Below the pieces are notes generated by a model. It had not been told where the DNA came from, searched no databases, and saw only the letters and a program-made list of their open reading frames with translations. The position numbers were made by a program, and so were the translations under genes. From an uncultured Ectothiorhodospiraceae bacterium (GTDB lineage Bacteria > Pseudomonadota > Gammaproteobacteria > Nevskiales > Oceanococcaceae): 64,000 nucleotides of DNA. Positions within the stretch are counted from its first letter, which is position 1, and every line of letters starts with the position of its first letter. The stretch lies in assembly GCA_937141935.1 (NCBI GenBank), contig CAKZQS010000042.1, positions 243,226 through 307,225 of the forward strand, written 5' to 3'. Of the stretch, positions 7,674 to 17,206 are shown in pieces.

Positions 7674-9158
7674 GTGACCGACGCCGACAACAAACTCGTT
7701 GCCCAGCGCCGCGAGAAACTGGCCGCCCTGCGCGAGCAGGGTTTTCGCTTTCCCAATACCCGCCGCCCCGATATCCGTGCCGCCGCGCTGGCCGAGCGCT
7801 ATGCGCAGGAGCAGGATGCCGAGGCACTCGCGGCCGCCGGCAGTTTCGCGCTGGCCGGCCGGCTGATGCTCAAGCGGGTGATGGGGCGGCTGTCCTTTGC
7901 CCAGCTGCAGGACGACAGCGGCCGCATCCAGCTCAGCTTCGAGCGCGACAGCCTCGGCGTCGACAACTACAAGAGCTTCAAGGCGCTGGACCTGGGCGAC
8001 ATCCTGTGGGTGCGCGGCACGCTGTACCGCACCAAGCTCGGCGAGTTGACGCTGGCCGTGCAGGAGTGGGAGCTGGCCACCAAGGCGCTGCAGCCGCTGC
8101 CCGAGAAATGGGCCGGGTTGACCGACACCGAAACGCGCTACCGCCAGCGCCATGTCGACCTGATCATGAACCCGGAGGCGCGCGCGCTGTTTCGTGTGCG
8201 CAGCCAGGTGATCCAGGCCATGCGCAGCTATTTCGTAGCCCGCGAGTTCCTGGAGGTCGAGACGCCGATGCTGCACCCCTTGCCGGGTGGCGCCGCCGCG
8301 CGGCCCTTCGCCACGCATTACAACGCGCTCGACACCACGATGTACCTGCGCATCGCGCCCGAGCTGTATTTGAAGCGGCTGGTCGTTGGCGGTTTCGAGC
8401 GGGTCTTCGAGATCAACCGCAATTTTCGTAACGAGGGGCTGTCGACTCGGCATAACCCCGAGTTCACGATGGTCGAGTTCTACCAGGCCTGGGCCGACTA
8501 TGAAGACCTGATGGACCTGACCGAGGACATGCTGCGCAGCATCTGCGCCGAGGTGCTCGGCCGCACCCAGGTCGAGTACCAGGGCGAGGCGGTCGACTTT
8601 GGCCAGCCCTTCCGGCGCATGACGCTGCACGAAGCGCTGCGGGCCTATAACGAGGACCTGGCCGAGGCCGACCTGGACGACCGCGCCGTGCTGGTGGCGG
8701 CGCTGGAGCGGCGCCAGCTGGCCGTGCCCGAGGGCGGCGTGGGCAAGCTGGCGCTGGAGCTCTTCGAGGAAACTGTCGAGAGCCGATTGCGCGAGCCGAC
8801 CTTCGTCACCGGCTATCCGGCCGAGGTCTCGCCGCTGTCCCGGGCCAGCGACGATGCGCCGGGTCTGACCGACCGCTTTGAGCTGTTCATCTGCGGCCGC
8901 GAGATCGCCAACGGTTTTTCCGAGCTCAACGACGCCGAGGATCAGGCCGAGCGCTTCCGTGCGCAGGTGCAGGCCAAGGATGCCGGCGACGAAGAGGCGA
9001 TGTATTACGACGCCGATTACGTGCGCGCGCTGGAGCACGGCATGCCGCCGACGGCCGGCGAGGGCATTGGCATCGACCGCCTGGTGATGCTGCTGACCGA
9101 CTCGCCCTCCATTCGCGACGTGCTGTTGTTCCCGCAGCTGCGGCCGCTGGGGGCGTAG
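7674..9158 (+). CDS. lysS: Lysyl-tRNA synthetase, class II
   Basis: Charges tRNA-Lys. It has 494 residues and starts with GTG immediately after the prfB stop, implying translational coupling. The N-terminal OB fold (about 50-150) has [20 protein letters not shown]. Class II motifs follow: [21 protein letters not shown] (motif 1), [19 protein letters not shown] (motif 2) and [20 protein letters not shown] (motif 3). A tRNA-Lys(CUU) gene is at 33.6 kb. Confidence 0.96.
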   Translation: MTDADNKLVAQRREKLAALREQGFRFPNTRRPDIRAAALAERYAQEQDAEALAAAGSFALAGRLMLKRVMGRLSFAQLQDDSGRIQLSFERDSLGVDNYKSFKALDLGDILWVRGTLYRTKLGELTLAVQEWELATKALQPLPEKWAGLTDTETRYRQRHVDLIMNPEARALFRVRSQVIQAMRSYFVAREFLEVETPMLHPLPGGAAARPFATHYNALDTTMYLRIAPELYLKRLVVGGFERVFEINRNFRNEGLSTRHNPEFTMVEFYQAWADYEDLMDLTEDMLRSICAEVLGRTQVEYQGEAVDFGQPFRRMTLHEALRAYNEDLAEADLDDRAVLVAALERRQLAVPEGGVGKLALELFEETVESRLREPTFVTGYPAEVSPLSRASDDAPGLTDRFELFICGREIANGFSELNDAEDQAERFRAQVQAKDAGDEEAMYYDADYVRALEHGMPPTAGEGIGIDRLVMLLTDSPSIRDVLLFPQLRPLGA

Positions 9159-9227
9159 AAGTCCGCAGGGCCGCGTGCGCCCGAGCAGCCCGCGCCACGG
9201 CATGGCGGCGGACAGCGCCGTGCGGGA

Positions 9228-9980
9228 TCAGTCGCCGCCGTGGGGGCGCAGTGCCTGCGACAGGATGAGCTCGGGCGCGCCCGGCAGCGCCTGGCGGTAA
9301 AAGGCCTCGGCCGCCGGCGCGGGCCCGACGACGCTGTGCAGGCGCCGCGGCGGCCGGCCGCGGTAGTGCACCCGGGAGATGACCTCCTGGCCGGGGTAGC
9401 AGCCCTTGCGCAGGCTCAGGCCAAAGCCCTCGCGCAGCCCCAGCGATTGCGGAATCTGCGTCTCGGCCTGGGCCGCCGGCCATTGCGGTTCGCCGCGCAG
9501 GGCGCCGAGCAACGCGAAGTGCGCCGCGCCGTCGGCGTCCGCAGGCCGGGCGTCATCCATGCCGGCGCCCGCCTCCTCATCGGCCGTGTCCAGCAGCAGC
9601 GCGCGCCAGGGGTCGATGCGCAGGAGCGCGGCGTCGGCCGGTGGCGGCGCGGGGCCCAGCCAGGCGGCGGGGGTGGGCAGGGGCTGCAGTTGCACCTGGG
9701 CCCGCAGAATGAACATGCGCAGCTTGCGCAGGGCCTCGGCGTACTCCGCCGGGTACAGCAGCAGCCAGCGCCCGGGTTCGCGCTGGCACACGTGCAGCAG
9801 TGCGCGCACCTGGCCGCGCGCATTGCACCAGGCGCTGTACACCACGCGCTGCGCGCTGGGCGCGAGGTCCGCGCTGAGCTGCGCTTGCAAAAACGCGCCC
9901 GCGTCGCGGCCCTCCACGGCGAGCGCGTGGTAGCCGGAGGCTATCGAAATCCGGCCATGGGGCAGGGAGTTGCTGGACAT
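9228..9980 (-). CDS. ygfZ: YgfZ, folate-binding protein of Fe-S cluster maturation
   Basis: GcvT-like tetrahydrofolate-binding protein that supports Fe-S enzyme assembly or repair. The family signature KGCYPGQEVISRVHYRGRP is intact with its essential Cys. MSSNSLPHGRISI at 9980 was taken as the start; two in-frame ATGs up to 9998 are possible and none has a clear ribosome site. At 250 residues it is shorter than E. coli YgfZ (326). It is divergent from the sdh operon, whose product is an Fe-S enzyme, a context that fits its role. Confidence 0.88.
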   Translation of the reverse strand: MSSNSLPHGRISIASGYHALAVEGRDAGAFLQAQLSADLAPSAQRVVYSAWCNARGQVRALLHVCQREPGRWLLLYPAEYAEALRKLRMFILRAQVQLQPLPTPAAWLGPAPPPADAALLRIDPWRALLLDTADEEAGAGMDDARPADADGAAHFALLGALRGEPQWPAAQAETQIPQSLGLREGFGLSLRKGCYPGQEVISRVHYRGRPPRRLHSVVGPAPAAEAFYRQALPGAPELILSQALRPHGGD

Positions 9981-10047
9981 ACGCATAAGTATGGTCATCG
10001 CCCGAAAACTGGCAGAGAGGGCCTGCAGAGGGTATTCTTAGCGGGCT

Positions 10048-10230
10048 ATGAATGATGCCGATCATAAGCCCGGGCGTCACAACGAAGACGCCCCATCCGA
10101 CATCGACACCGCCACCGCAGGTCAGCCCGGAGGCACGGAGAACCCGCCCGAGGAAATTGGGGGGCCAAAAGGTCCCGAACCCACGCGCTACGGCGATTGG
10201 GAACGCAAGGGCCGCTGCATCGACTTTTAG
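10048..10230 (+). CDS. SdhAF4-like succinate dehydrogenase assembly factor (DUF1674)
   Basis: Small 60-residue protein with a disordered acidic N-terminus and the hallmark C-terminus EEIGGPKGPEPTRYGDWERK followed by GRCIDF. This is the conserved core of the DUF1674/SDHAF4 family, whose eukaryotic members bind flavinylated SdhA and protect it before SdhB joins. It sits 53 bp upstream of sdhC and is probably the first gene of the operon. The identification rests on the C-terminal motif; the function is from the family. Confidence 0.85.
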   Translation: MNDADHKPGRHNEDAPSDIDTATAGQPGGTENPPEEIGGPKGPEPTRYGDWERKGRCIDF

Positions 10231-10283
10231 CCCGGCGCCGCCGCGCGCGCCGCATAACGCACAACAACCGGGAACATCGCCAG

Positions 10284-10670
10284 ATGCCTATCGACACTCA
10301 GGGGCGACCGCTGTCGCCGCACTTGCAGGTCTACCGGCCGCAGCTCACCTCGATGCTGTCCATTGCCCACCGTGGCACCGGCGTCGTTAACGCGCTGGGC
10401 TCCATCGGCCTGGTTTGCTGGTTGCTGGCCGCCGCGCAAGGCCCCGAAGCCTATGCGCAGGTGCAGGCCTTCTGGGCCTCCCTGGTCGGGCAGCTGCTGC
10501 TGTTTGGCTGGAGCTTTTCGCTGTTCTACCACCTGTGCAACGGCATCCGGCACCTGATCTGGGACAGCGGCCGCGCGCTGGAGATCGACAGCGTTTACCG
10601 CGGTGGCGTGGTGATGCTGGCGGCGGCGGCGGCTCTGACGCTGCTGGTCTGGCTCACGGTCTGGTTTTAA
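10284..10670 (+). CDS. sdhC: Succinate dehydrogenase cytochrome b556 subunit
   Basis: Membrane anchor of complex II, carrying a haem b ligand and part of the quinone site. 128 residues from the ATG at 10284. RPLSPHLQVYRPQLTSMLSI is the family N-terminal signature (RPLSPHLxxY) and SIAHRGTGV follows. Three membrane helices are visible at about 28-50, 62-82 and 106-127, with HLCNGIRHLIWD containing the haem-ligand histidine region. It is followed by sdhD after 13 bp. Confidence 0.95.
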   Translation: MPIDTQGRPLSPHLQVYRPQLTSMLSIAHRGTGVVNALGSIGLVCWLLAAAQGPEAYAQVQAFWASLVGQLLLFGWSFSLFYHLCNGIRHLIWDSGRALEIDSVYRGGVVMLAAAAALTLLVWLTVWF

Positions 10671-10683
10671 GCGGGAGCACGCG

Positions 10684-11064
10684 ATGAGTTTCAAATCCCC
10701 TCTCGGTCGCGCCCGCGGCCTGGGTTCGGCCAAGTCCGGCACCGGTCACTGGGCCGCCCAGCGGCTGTCGGCGATGGCACTGGTGCCGCTGGTGCTGTGG
10801 TTCGTCTGGTCGCTGCTGTGCCAGGCCGGCGCCGACCATGCCGGCTTCACCGCCTGGCTCAGCCAGCCGCATGTGGCCGTGCTGATGAGCGCCTTCACGC
10901 TGGCGCTGTTCTACCACGCGCAGCTCGGGCTGCAGGTGGTCATTGAGGACTATGTGCACCAGGAGTTTGCCAAGCTCGGCGCGCTGGTCGTGGTCAAGCT
11001 CGGCGCCGCGCTGGCCGCCCTGAGCTGTGTGGTCAGCGTGGTGCTGATCGCCGTAGCTCCCTAA
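10684..11064 (+). CDS. sdhD: Succinate dehydrogenase membrane anchor subunit
   Basis: Second complex II anchor, 126 residues. [20 protein letters not shown] is the N-terminal signature of the SdhD family. Three hydrophobic helices are seen at about 28-48, 60-84 and 101-124, and [19 protein letters not shown] carries the haem-ligand His and conserved Asp-Tyr. The ATG follows GGGAGCACGCG, a fair ribosome site. Confidence 0.94.
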   Translation: MSFKSPLGRARGLGSAKSGTGHWAAQRLSAMALVPLVLWFVWSLLCQAGADHAGFTAWLSQPHVAVLMSAFTLALFYHAQLGLQVVIEDYVHQEFAKLGALVVVKLGAALAALSCVVSVVLIAVAP

Positions 11065-11086
11065 ACGCGAAGGACCCGAAACACCG

Positions 11087-12877
11087 ATGAGTTCGAGTTA
11101 CCCGATTATTGACCACGCCTACGATGTGGTCGTGGTGGGCGCCGGCGGCGCCGGCCTGCGCGCCGTTCGCGGCCTGGCCCAAGCCGGCCTGTCGACGGCC
11201 TGCGTCACCAAGGTCTTCCCGACCCGCAGCCACACCGTGGCGGCCCAGGGCGGCATCTCCGCCGCGCTGGGCAACATGGGCGAGGACGACTGGCGCTGGC
11301 ATATGTACGACACGGTCAAGGGCTCCGACTGGCTCGGCGACCAGGACGCCATCGAGTACATGTGCCGCGAGGCCATCCCCTCGATTATCGAGCTGGAGCA
11401 TGACGGCGTGCCCTTCTCGCGCACCGAAGACGGCCGCATTTACCAGCGGCCCTTCGGCGGCATGACCACGCGTTTTGGCGAGGGCACCGCGCAGCGCACC
11501 TGCGCCGCGGCCGACCGGACCGGCCACGCCATGCTGCATGCGCTGTACCAGCAGGCCCTCAAGCACAAGGCGCAGTTCTTCGTTGAATACTTCGCCATCG
11601 ACCTGCTGATGAGCGAAGACGGCCGCTGCCTGGGCGTGCTTGCGATGGACATGGCCACCGGCGAGTTGCACCGCTTCCGCGGCCAGCAGACGATTCTGGC
11701 CACCGGCGGCTACGGCCGGGCCTTCTTCAGCTGCACCTCCGCGCACACCTGCACCGGCGACGGCAACGGCATGGCCATGCGCGCCGGCGTGCCGATGCAG
11801 GACATGGAGTTCGTCCAGTTTCACCCCACCGGCATTTACGGCGCGGGCTGTCTGATCACCGAGGGCGTGCGCGGGGAGGGCGGCATCCTGCGCAACTCCG
11901 ACGGCGAGCGCTTCATGGAGCGCTACGCCCCCAACGCCAAGGACCTGGCCTCGCGCGACGTGGTGTCGCGTTCGATGTCGATGGAAATCCGCGAGGGCCG
12001 CGGCGTGGGCGCCGAGCAGGATCACATCTTCCTGCACCTGGAGCACCTTGGCCCCGAGGTTATCGAAGAGCGTCTGCCCGGCATCGCCGAGACGGCGAAG
12101 ATCTTCGCCGGCGTGGACGTGGCCAAGCAGCCGATCCCGGTGATCCCCACCGTGCACTACAACATGGGTGGCACGCCGGCGAACTACCGCGGCGAGGTCA
12201 TCACGCTGCGCGATGGCGACCCCGACGCGGTGGTGCCCGGCCTGATGGCCATTGGCGAGAACGCCTGTGTCTCCGTGCACGGCGCCAACCGTCTGGGCTC
12301 GAATAGCCTGCTCGACCTGGTGGTCTTCGGCCGCGCGGCGGCCAAGCATTGTGCCGACACGGTCACGCCGGGCGCCAATGTCCCCGAGGTGCCCAAGGCC
12401 GCCGAGGACAAGGTGCTGGAGCGCCTGGACCGCTTCCGCCACGCCACCGGCGGCACGCCCACGGCGAAGATCCGCCTGGACATGCAGAAGGTGATGCAGG
12501 CCCACTGCGCGGTGTTCCGCACCGGCGACAGCCTGCAGGAAGGCGTGGACAAGCTCGGCGGCGTCATCGACAGCTTTGCCGATGTCGGCATCCAGGATCG
12601 TTCGATGGTCTGGAACACCGACCTGATCGAAACGCTGGAGCTGGACAACCTGCTGGGCCAGGCCCTGGTGACGATCCGCAGCGCGCACAACCGCCAGGAG
12701 AGCCGTGGCGCCCAGGCGCGCGAGGATTTCCCGGATCGCGACGACGAGAACTGGATGAAGCACACGCTGGCCTGGCAGGAAGGCCCCAAGGACGTGCGCA
12801 TCGACTACCGTCCGGTGCACATGCGCACGCTGAGCGACGATGTCGAGGTCATCCCGCCGAAGAAGCGCGTGTACTGA
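11087..12877 (+). CDS. sdhA: Succinate dehydrogenase flavoprotein subunit
   Basis: Oxidises succinate to fumarate with covalently bound FAD. 596 residues, the normal length. [19 protein letters not shown] is the dinucleotide-binding motif, [18 protein letters not shown] holds the histidine that carries FAD, and [18 protein letters not shown] and [13 protein letters not shown] are substrate-site motifs. The C-terminus reads [14 protein letters not shown]. The neighbouring DUF1674 and SdhE proteins are flavinylation and assembly factors for this subunit. Confidence 0.97.
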   Translation: MSSSYPIIDHAYDVVVVGAGGAGLRAVRGLAQAGLSTACVTKVFPTRSHTVAAQGGISAALGNMGEDDWRWHMYDTVKGSDWLGDQDAIEYMCREAIPSIIELEHDGVPFSRTEDGRIYQRPFGGMTTRFGEGTAQRTCAAADRTGHAMLHALYQQALKHKAQFFVEYFAIDLLMSEDGRCLGVLAMDMATGELHRFRGQQTILATGGYGRAFFSCTSAHTCTGDGNGMAMRAGVPMQDMEFVQFHPTGIYGAGCLITEGVRGEGGILRNSDGERFMERYAPNAKDLASRDVVSRSMSMEIREGRGVGAEQDHIFLHLEHLGPEVIEERLPGIAETAKIFAGVDVAKQPIPVIPTVHYNMGGTPANYRGEVITLRDGDPDAVVPGLMAIGENACVSVHGANRLGSNSLLDLVVFGRAAAKHCADTVTPGANVPEVPKAAEDKVLERLDRFRHATGGTPTAKIRLDMQKVMQAHCAVFRTGDSLQEGVDKLGGVIDSFADVGIQDRSMVWNTDLIETLELDNLLGQALVTIRSAHNRQESRGAQAREDFPDRDDENWMKHTLAWQEGPKDVRIDYRPVHMRTLSDDVEVIPPKKRVY

Positions 12878-12887
12878 GTTGGTGGGC

Positions 12888-12983
12888 GCCGGCGACCCTT
12901 GCGGTATTCGCCGGCCTGCATGGCGCCTGACGGCGCCATCGCGGCCCCGTGGGGCCGCAAGTCGCGGGCGCGCTGGCGCGCCC
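12888..12983 (+). repeat. Four consecutive perfect hairpins between sdhA and sdhB
   Basis: In 96 bp there are GCCGGCGA-N12-TCGCCGGC (12888-12915), ATGGCGCC-TGAC-GGCGCCAT (12920-12939), GCGGCCCC-GT-GGGGCCGC (12941-12958) and GGGCGCG-CTGG-CGCGCCC (12966-12983). None has a T tract, so they are not classic terminators. They resemble an RNA-stability or REP-like array that could set the sdhA/sdhB ratio. Confidence 0.75.
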
Positions 12984-13009
12984 TGGCACTGAGCTAAGGA
13001 ATCGAGACG

Positions 13010-13801
13010 ATGGCGAAATTCACACTGCCGGCGAATTCGAAGATCAAGTCGGGGCGGCATTTCCCGGCCCCGGATGGTGCCACCCGCACCAAGACCTTCA
13101 AGATCTACCGCTATGACCCGGACAGCGGCGACAACCCGCGCACCGACACCTACGAGGTGGATCTGGACAGCTGCGGGCCGATGGTTCTGGACGCGCTGAT
13201 CAAGATCAAGAACGAGATCGACCCCACGCTGACCTTCCGCCGTTCCTGCCGCGAGGGCATCTGCGGCTCCTGCGCGATGAACATCGGCGACAAGCTGGGC
13301 GGCACCAACACGCTGGCCTGCACCAAGGCCATCGAGGACTTCGAGGGCGAGGTGCGCATCTACCCGCTGCCGCACATGCCGGTGGTCAAGGACCTGGTTC
13401 CGGACCTCACGCATTTTTATGCGCAGTACGCCTCGATCGAGCCCTGGATCAAGACCGACACGCCCGCGCCGACCCGCGAGCGCCGCCAGTCCAAGGAAGA
13501 CCGGGCCAAGCTCGACGGGCTGTACGAATGCATTCTGTGCGCCTGCTGCTCGACCTCCTGCCCCAGCTACTGGTGGAATGGCGACCGCTACCTGGGCCCG
13601 GCGATCCTGCTGCAGGCCTACCGCTGGCTGGTGGATTCGCGCGATGAGGCGACGGGCGACCGCCTGGATGCGCTGGAGGACCCCTTCAAGCTGTATCGCT
13701 GCCACACCATCATGAACTGCGCGAACACCTGCCCGAAGGGTTTGAACCCGGGCCAGGCCATCGCCGAGACCAAGAAGATGATGCTGGAGCGCCAGCTCTG
13801 A
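13010..13801 (+). CDS. sdhB: Succinate dehydrogenase iron-sulfur subunit
   Basis: Passes electrons from FAD to quinone through three Fe-S clusters. 263 residues. The 2Fe-2S ligands are in [13 protein letters not shown] and a later Cys. The 4Fe-4S and 3Fe-4S ligands are in [17 protein letters not shown] and [18 protein letters not shown]. The lysine-rich N-terminus is about 25 residues longer than in E. coli SdhB (238), as seen in several non-enteric relatives. AAGGA precedes the ATG at good spacing. Confidence 0.97.
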   Translation: MAKFTLPANSKIKSGRHFPAPDGATRTKTFKIYRYDPDSGDNPRTDTYEVDLDSCGPMVLDALIKIKNEIDPTLTFRRSCREGICGSCAMNIGDKLGGTNTLACTKAIEDFEGEVRIYPLPHMPVVKDLVPDLTHFYAQYASIEPWIKTDTPAPTRERRQSKEDRAKLDGLYECILCACCSTSCPSYWWNGDRYLGPAILLQAYRWLVDSRDEATGDRLDALEDPFKLYRCHTIMNCANTCPKGLNPGQAIAETKKMMLERQL

Positions 13802-13833
13802 GCGAGGTCGCGGCCGCCGGTGGCCCGGGCCGC

Positions 13834-14085
13834 ATGAGCCCGGGCCAGCTGCGCTGGCGCTGCCGCCGCGGCATGCGCGAGCTCGACCGCGCCTTTCTTT
13901 ATGTGCTGGGCGAGGTCTACCCCCAGCGCGATGCCGCATTCCGGGCCACCTTCGAGGCCTTCACCGCCGAGCAGGACCCGGACATCCTGGCCTGGCTCGC
14001 CGGACGGGCGCCCACGCCGCCGGAGTACGCCGAGCTTGTGAGCCTGATGCGCAACTGCGGGGCCTATCCCGGGCCACTCAGCTAG
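13834..14085 (+). CDS. sdhE: SdhE, FAD assembly factor
   Basis: 83-residue protein of the SdhE/YgfY family, which promotes covalent FAD attachment to SdhA. The LRWRCRRGMRELDRAF segment carries the RGxxE motif needed for flavinylation. DILAWLAGRAPTPPEY matches the conserved middle. It lies 32 bp after sdhB, closing the operon. Confidence 0.92.
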   Translation: MSPGQLRWRCRRGMRELDRAFLYVLGEVYPQRDAAFRATFEAFTAEQDPDILAWLAGRAPTPPEYAELVSLMRNCGAYPGPLS

Positions 14086-14160
14086 GACGGCGCCCCGTCG
14101 TCGCGGCGTTGCGCCGTGGCGGCATGTTTTTGAATGCCCCCCGCGCCGTCGACCCGCCGC

Positions 14161-15762
14161 TCAGCTCGCGCGCAGCGTGGGTGCCGGCCGGGCCTCGCGC
14201 GGATTCAGGATCGTGTTCTCGGCCTGCGGCAGGCGCTGTGGGTAGTCGCGGTTGTAGTGCAGCCCGCGCGATTCGCGCCGCGTGCGCGCGCTGCGCACGA
14301 TCAGGTCGGCCACCAGCGCGAGGTTGCGCAGCTCGATCAAGTCCGGCGTCAAGCGGTGGTTGCCGTAGTACTCGCCGATTTCCTGCAGCAGCAGCGCGAT
14401 GCGGTTGGCGGCGCGCTCCAGGCGCTTGTTCGTGCGCACGATGCCCACGTAATTCCACATCGTGCGGCGCAGCTCCTGCCAGTTGTGGCTGACCACGACG
14501 TCCTCGTCCGAATCGGTAACCCGCGATTCGTCCCAGTCGGGCAGGGCGGCGGCCGCGCCCGCTGCGCCGCCCTCGGCGGCGATGTGCCGCGCGCAGGCGC
14601 GACCGAAGACCAGGCACTCCAGCAGCGAGTTGCTGGCCATGCGGTTGGCCCCATGCAGCCCCGTCGCGGCCGTCTCGCCGATGGCATACAGGCCGGGCAG
14701 GTCGGTATGGCCATGCAGATCCGTCAGCACCCCGCCGCAGGTGTAGTGCGCGGCTGGCACCACCGGCAGCGGCTCGCGGGTCATGTTCAGGCCGATCTCC
14801 AGGCAGCGGGCGTGGATGGTCGGGAAGTGCGTGCGGATGAACTCGGGGTCGCGGTGGGTGATGTCCAGGTAGACATGGTCGATACCCAGGCGCTTCATCT
14901 CGTGGTCGATGGCCCGGGCCACCACGTCGCGCGGCGCCAGCTCGGCCCGCGAGTCGAAGCGCGGCATGAAGCGCTCGCCGTCGGGCAGCCGCAGCAGCCC
15001 GCCTTCGCCGCGCACCGCTTCGGAAATCAGGAAGGATTGCGCCCGCTGGTGGTAGAGGATGGTCGGGTGGAACTGCATGAATTCCATGTTGGCCACGCGG
15101 CAACCCGCCCGCCAGGCCATGGCGATGCCGTCGCCGCTGGAGCCGGCCGGGTTGCTGGTGTACAGGTAGGCCATGTTCGCGCCGCCGGTGGCCAGCACCG
15201 TGGCCCGCGCGGCCAGCGTGCGCACCTGCCGGCTCTGCCGGTCGTAGAGCCAGGCGCCGCGAACACGGCCCTCGACCACGATCAGATCGACCGCGATGGC
15301 CTGCGGCAGCAGGCGGATCAGCGGCTGCGCGCGCGCCTGATCCAGCAGCGTGGACTCGACGGCCTGGCCGGTGGCATCGGCGGCGTGAATCACCCGCCGG
15401 GCGCTGTGGCCGCCCTCGCGGGTCAGGTGGTAGCCCTCGCCGTTCTCGGCGCGCGTGAAGGCCACGCCGATGTCGGCCAGCCATTGCACCAGCTGCGGGC
15501 CTTCCTCCACCGCAAAGCGCACCGCGCCCTCGTCGCAGAGGCCGGCGCCGGCATCCAGCGTGTCGCGCACATGCGCCTCGGTGCTGTCGCGCGCCGAAAG
15601 CACCGCCGAGATGCCGCCCTGGGCGTACCAGGTGCTGCCGTGACTCAGGGAACCTTTTGCGGTGACAACACTCTGAATGCCCAGTTCGGCGAGGTGGAGG
15701 GCGGCGGTCAGGCCGGCGGCCCCGCTGCCGAGAATCAGAACCGGATCAGAGGTATCGGTCAT
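14161..15762 (-). CDS. nadB: L-aspartate oxidase
   Basis: FAD enzyme converting aspartate to iminoaspartate, the first step of de novo NAD synthesis. 533 residues. [19 protein letters not shown] is the FAD motif; [18 protein letters not shown] marks NadB rather than SdhA, and [11 protein letters not shown] and [13 protein letters not shown] are active-site blocks. It is divergent from rpoE, the same arrangement as in E. coli. nadA and nadC are not in the window. Confidence 0.95.
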   Translation of the reverse strand: MTDTSDPVLILGSGAAGLTAALHLAELGIQSVVTAKGSLSHGSTWYAQGGISAVLSARDSTEAHVRDTLDAGAGLCDEGAVRFAVEEGPQLVQWLADIGVAFTRAENGEGYHLTREGGHSARRVIHAADATGQAVESTLLDQARAQPLIRLLPQAIAVDLIVVEGRVRGAWLYDRQSRQVRTLAARATVLATGGANMAYLYTSNPAGSSGDGIAMAWRAGCRVANMEFMQFHPTILYHQRAQSFLISEAVRGEGGLLRLPDGERFMPRFDSRAELAPRDVVARAIDHEMKRLGIDHVYLDITHRDPEFIRTHFPTIHARCLEIGLNMTREPLPVVPAAHYTCGGVLTDLHGHTDLPGLYAIGETAATGLHGANRMASNSLLECLVFGRACARHIAAEGGAAGAAAALPDWDESRVTDSDEDVVVSHNWQELRRTMWNYVGIVRTNKRLERAANRIALLLQEIGEYYGNHRLTPDLIELRNLALVADLIVRSARTRRESRGLHYNRDYPQRLPQAENTILNPREARPAPTLRAS

Positions 15763-15892
15763 GAGCGCAGTGCTGGTTGGGAATCCGGCCGATTGCTACA
15801 CTGGAGCAATCGGTGCAGCAGCCAAAGATAACAGGGGGATACGGCGTGTCACAGACCGTCCGGCCGAGCGCGTCGCGCCCCGCAGCCGGGCG

Positions 15893-16468
15893 ATGAGTCG
15901 TGGAGAAGACGTCGATATCGCCCTCGTCGAGCGGGCGCAGGCGGGCGATGCCCGTGCCTTCGACGCACTGGTCCTGAAGTATCAGCACCGCATCCTGCAA
16001 CTGGTGGCGCGCTTCGTCTCCGATGCCGACGCCCCCGATGTGGCCCAGGAGGCCTTTCTGCGCGCCTGGCGCGCCATCGGCAAGTTCCGCGGCCAGAGCG
16101 CCTTCTTCACCTGGCTGTATCGCATTGCGATCAACACCGCCAAGAACTGGCTGGTCAGCCGCGCCCGGCGCCCGGCCTCGCAGGACTTCGACGCCCAGGA
16201 GGCCGAGGATTACGGCATCACCGACAAACTGCGTGATGTCGACAGCCCCGAGCGCCTGGCCCTCAGCGGCGAGATCCAGGAGGCGATCCAGAATGCACTG
16301 GAATCGCTGCCGGAGGATCTGAAAACCGCGATCACCCTGCGTGAATTCGAAGGCCTGAGCTACGAGGAAATTGCCCAGGCCATGGACTGCCCGATTGGCA
16401 CCGTGCGCTCGCGAATCTTCCGCGCGCGTGCCGCCATCGACGAACACATTGCCCCCCTGCTTGATTAA
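15893..16468 (+). CDS. rpoE: RNA polymerase sigma-E factor (extracytoplasmic stress)
   Basis: ECF sigma factor of 191 residues. Region 2 has FDALVLKYQHRILQLVARF and the DVAQEAFLRAWRAIGKFRG -10 recognition helix. Region 4 has LPEDLKTAITLREFEGLSYE and GTVRSRIFRARAAID. The ATG at 15893 was chosen because MSRGEDVDIALVERAQ matches the family start; upstream in-frame sequence is not conserved. Genes for its anti-sigma factor and regulators follow (rseA, rseB, rseC). A possible promoter (TGGTTG, 17 bp, TACACT) lies about 15773-15801 but is weak. Confidence 0.96.
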   Translation: MSRGEDVDIALVERAQAGDARAFDALVLKYQHRILQLVARFVSDADAPDVAQEAFLRAWRAIGKFRGQSAFFTWLYRIAINTAKNWLVSRARRPASQDFDAQEAEDYGITDKLRDVDSPERLALSGEIQEAIQNALESLPEDLKTAITLREFEGLSYEEIAQAMDCPIGTVRSRIFRARAAIDEHIAPLLD

Positions 16469-16475
16469 ACTCGAA

Positions 16476-17183
16476 ATGATGAACCCCGGGACCGAGATCA
16501 GTGAGCGCCTGTCGGCCTTTGTCGACGACGAACTCGGCGTCGACGAGATTGAGGCCCTGCTCGATTCGCTGGACAACCCGGCCTGCCGGGCGCAGCTGCA
16601 TCGCTTTGGCAGCTGTCGGCCCCAGGGCGGGCGCTCGGCGGCCCCGCTGGATCTGAGCGCACGCGTCGCGGCGCAGATTCGCAGCGAGCACGGGCCGTCG
16701 CGGCCCGGGCGGCGCGCCTGGCGCCCGCTGCTGGCCTGGCAGCGTCTGCGCGACTGGCGTCCCAGCATGGCGGACCTGGTCCCCGTGGGCAGCCTGGCGG
16801 CAGCGGCCAGCGTGGCCCTGGTGGCATTCAACCTGGGCCCCGAGGCCACCGTGCCCGCCGCGGCACCGGCCGCCGACCCCGCCGCGGTGCTCGCCGCCGT
16901 TCCCGCGGGCGCGGCCGAGTCCAGCATCAGCGCGCCCGCGCAAACGGTCGCGCTGGCCGCCGCCGGCCCGGCCACGGCGGCTCCCAACCCCGCCGTTGCG
17001 GCCGAAGAGGGCAGCGAGGACCTGGTGATCCCCGCGCCCATGCCGCGCGCCGCGCTGGACCAGATGTACCTGCAGCACGCCCGCTTCCGCGGCGGCTATG
17101 CGATGTCCCCCCCTGCCACCTACGCACGCGCCGGCGTCACGCTGGTGCCGGCGGCCGAAGCCGCCTCCGACGCCGCGCGCTGA
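16476..17183 (+). CDS. rseA: RseA/MucA-like anti-sigma-E factor
   Basis: Single-pass inner membrane protein that sequesters RpoE. 235 residues from the ATG at 16476, 7 bp after rpoE. The N-terminal domain (ISERLSAFVDDELG...) is the cytoplasmic sigma-binding fold. A membrane segment near VPVGSLAAAASVALVAF (about 103-119) separates it from an Ala/Pro-rich periplasmic part ending in TLVPAAEAASDAAR. The Ala-rich periplasmic linker is longer than in E. coli RseA. Confidence 0.88.
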   Translation: MMNPGTEISERLSAFVDDELGVDEIEALLDSLDNPACRAQLHRFGSCRPQGGRSAAPLDLSARVAAQIRSEHGPSRPGRRAWRPLLAWQRLRDWRPSMADLVPVGSLAAAASVALVAFNLGPEATVPAAAPAADPAAVLAAVPAGAAESSISAPAQTVALAAAGPATAAPNPAVAAEEGSEDLVIPAPMPRAALDQMYLQHARFRGGYAMSPPATYARAGVTLVPAAEAASDAAR

Positions 17184-17206
17184 CCCGATTCCGCCGGGTG
17201 CCCCTG

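Noticed and set aside
6426..9203. A very long minus-strand open frame that extends the OmpA-like gene across prfB and lysS
   Set aside because: High-GC third-position bias opens the antisense frame. The signal peptide at 6425 marks the true start and the upstream translation resembles no protein.
11033..13939. 968-codon minus-strand frame opposite sdhA and sdhB
   Set aside because: Antisense shadow of two unmistakable genes; composition is Arg/Ala/His/Gly-rich with no domain.
14134..15831. 565-codon plus-strand frame opposite nadB
   Set aside because: Mirror of the nadB codon pattern, without recognisable motifs.
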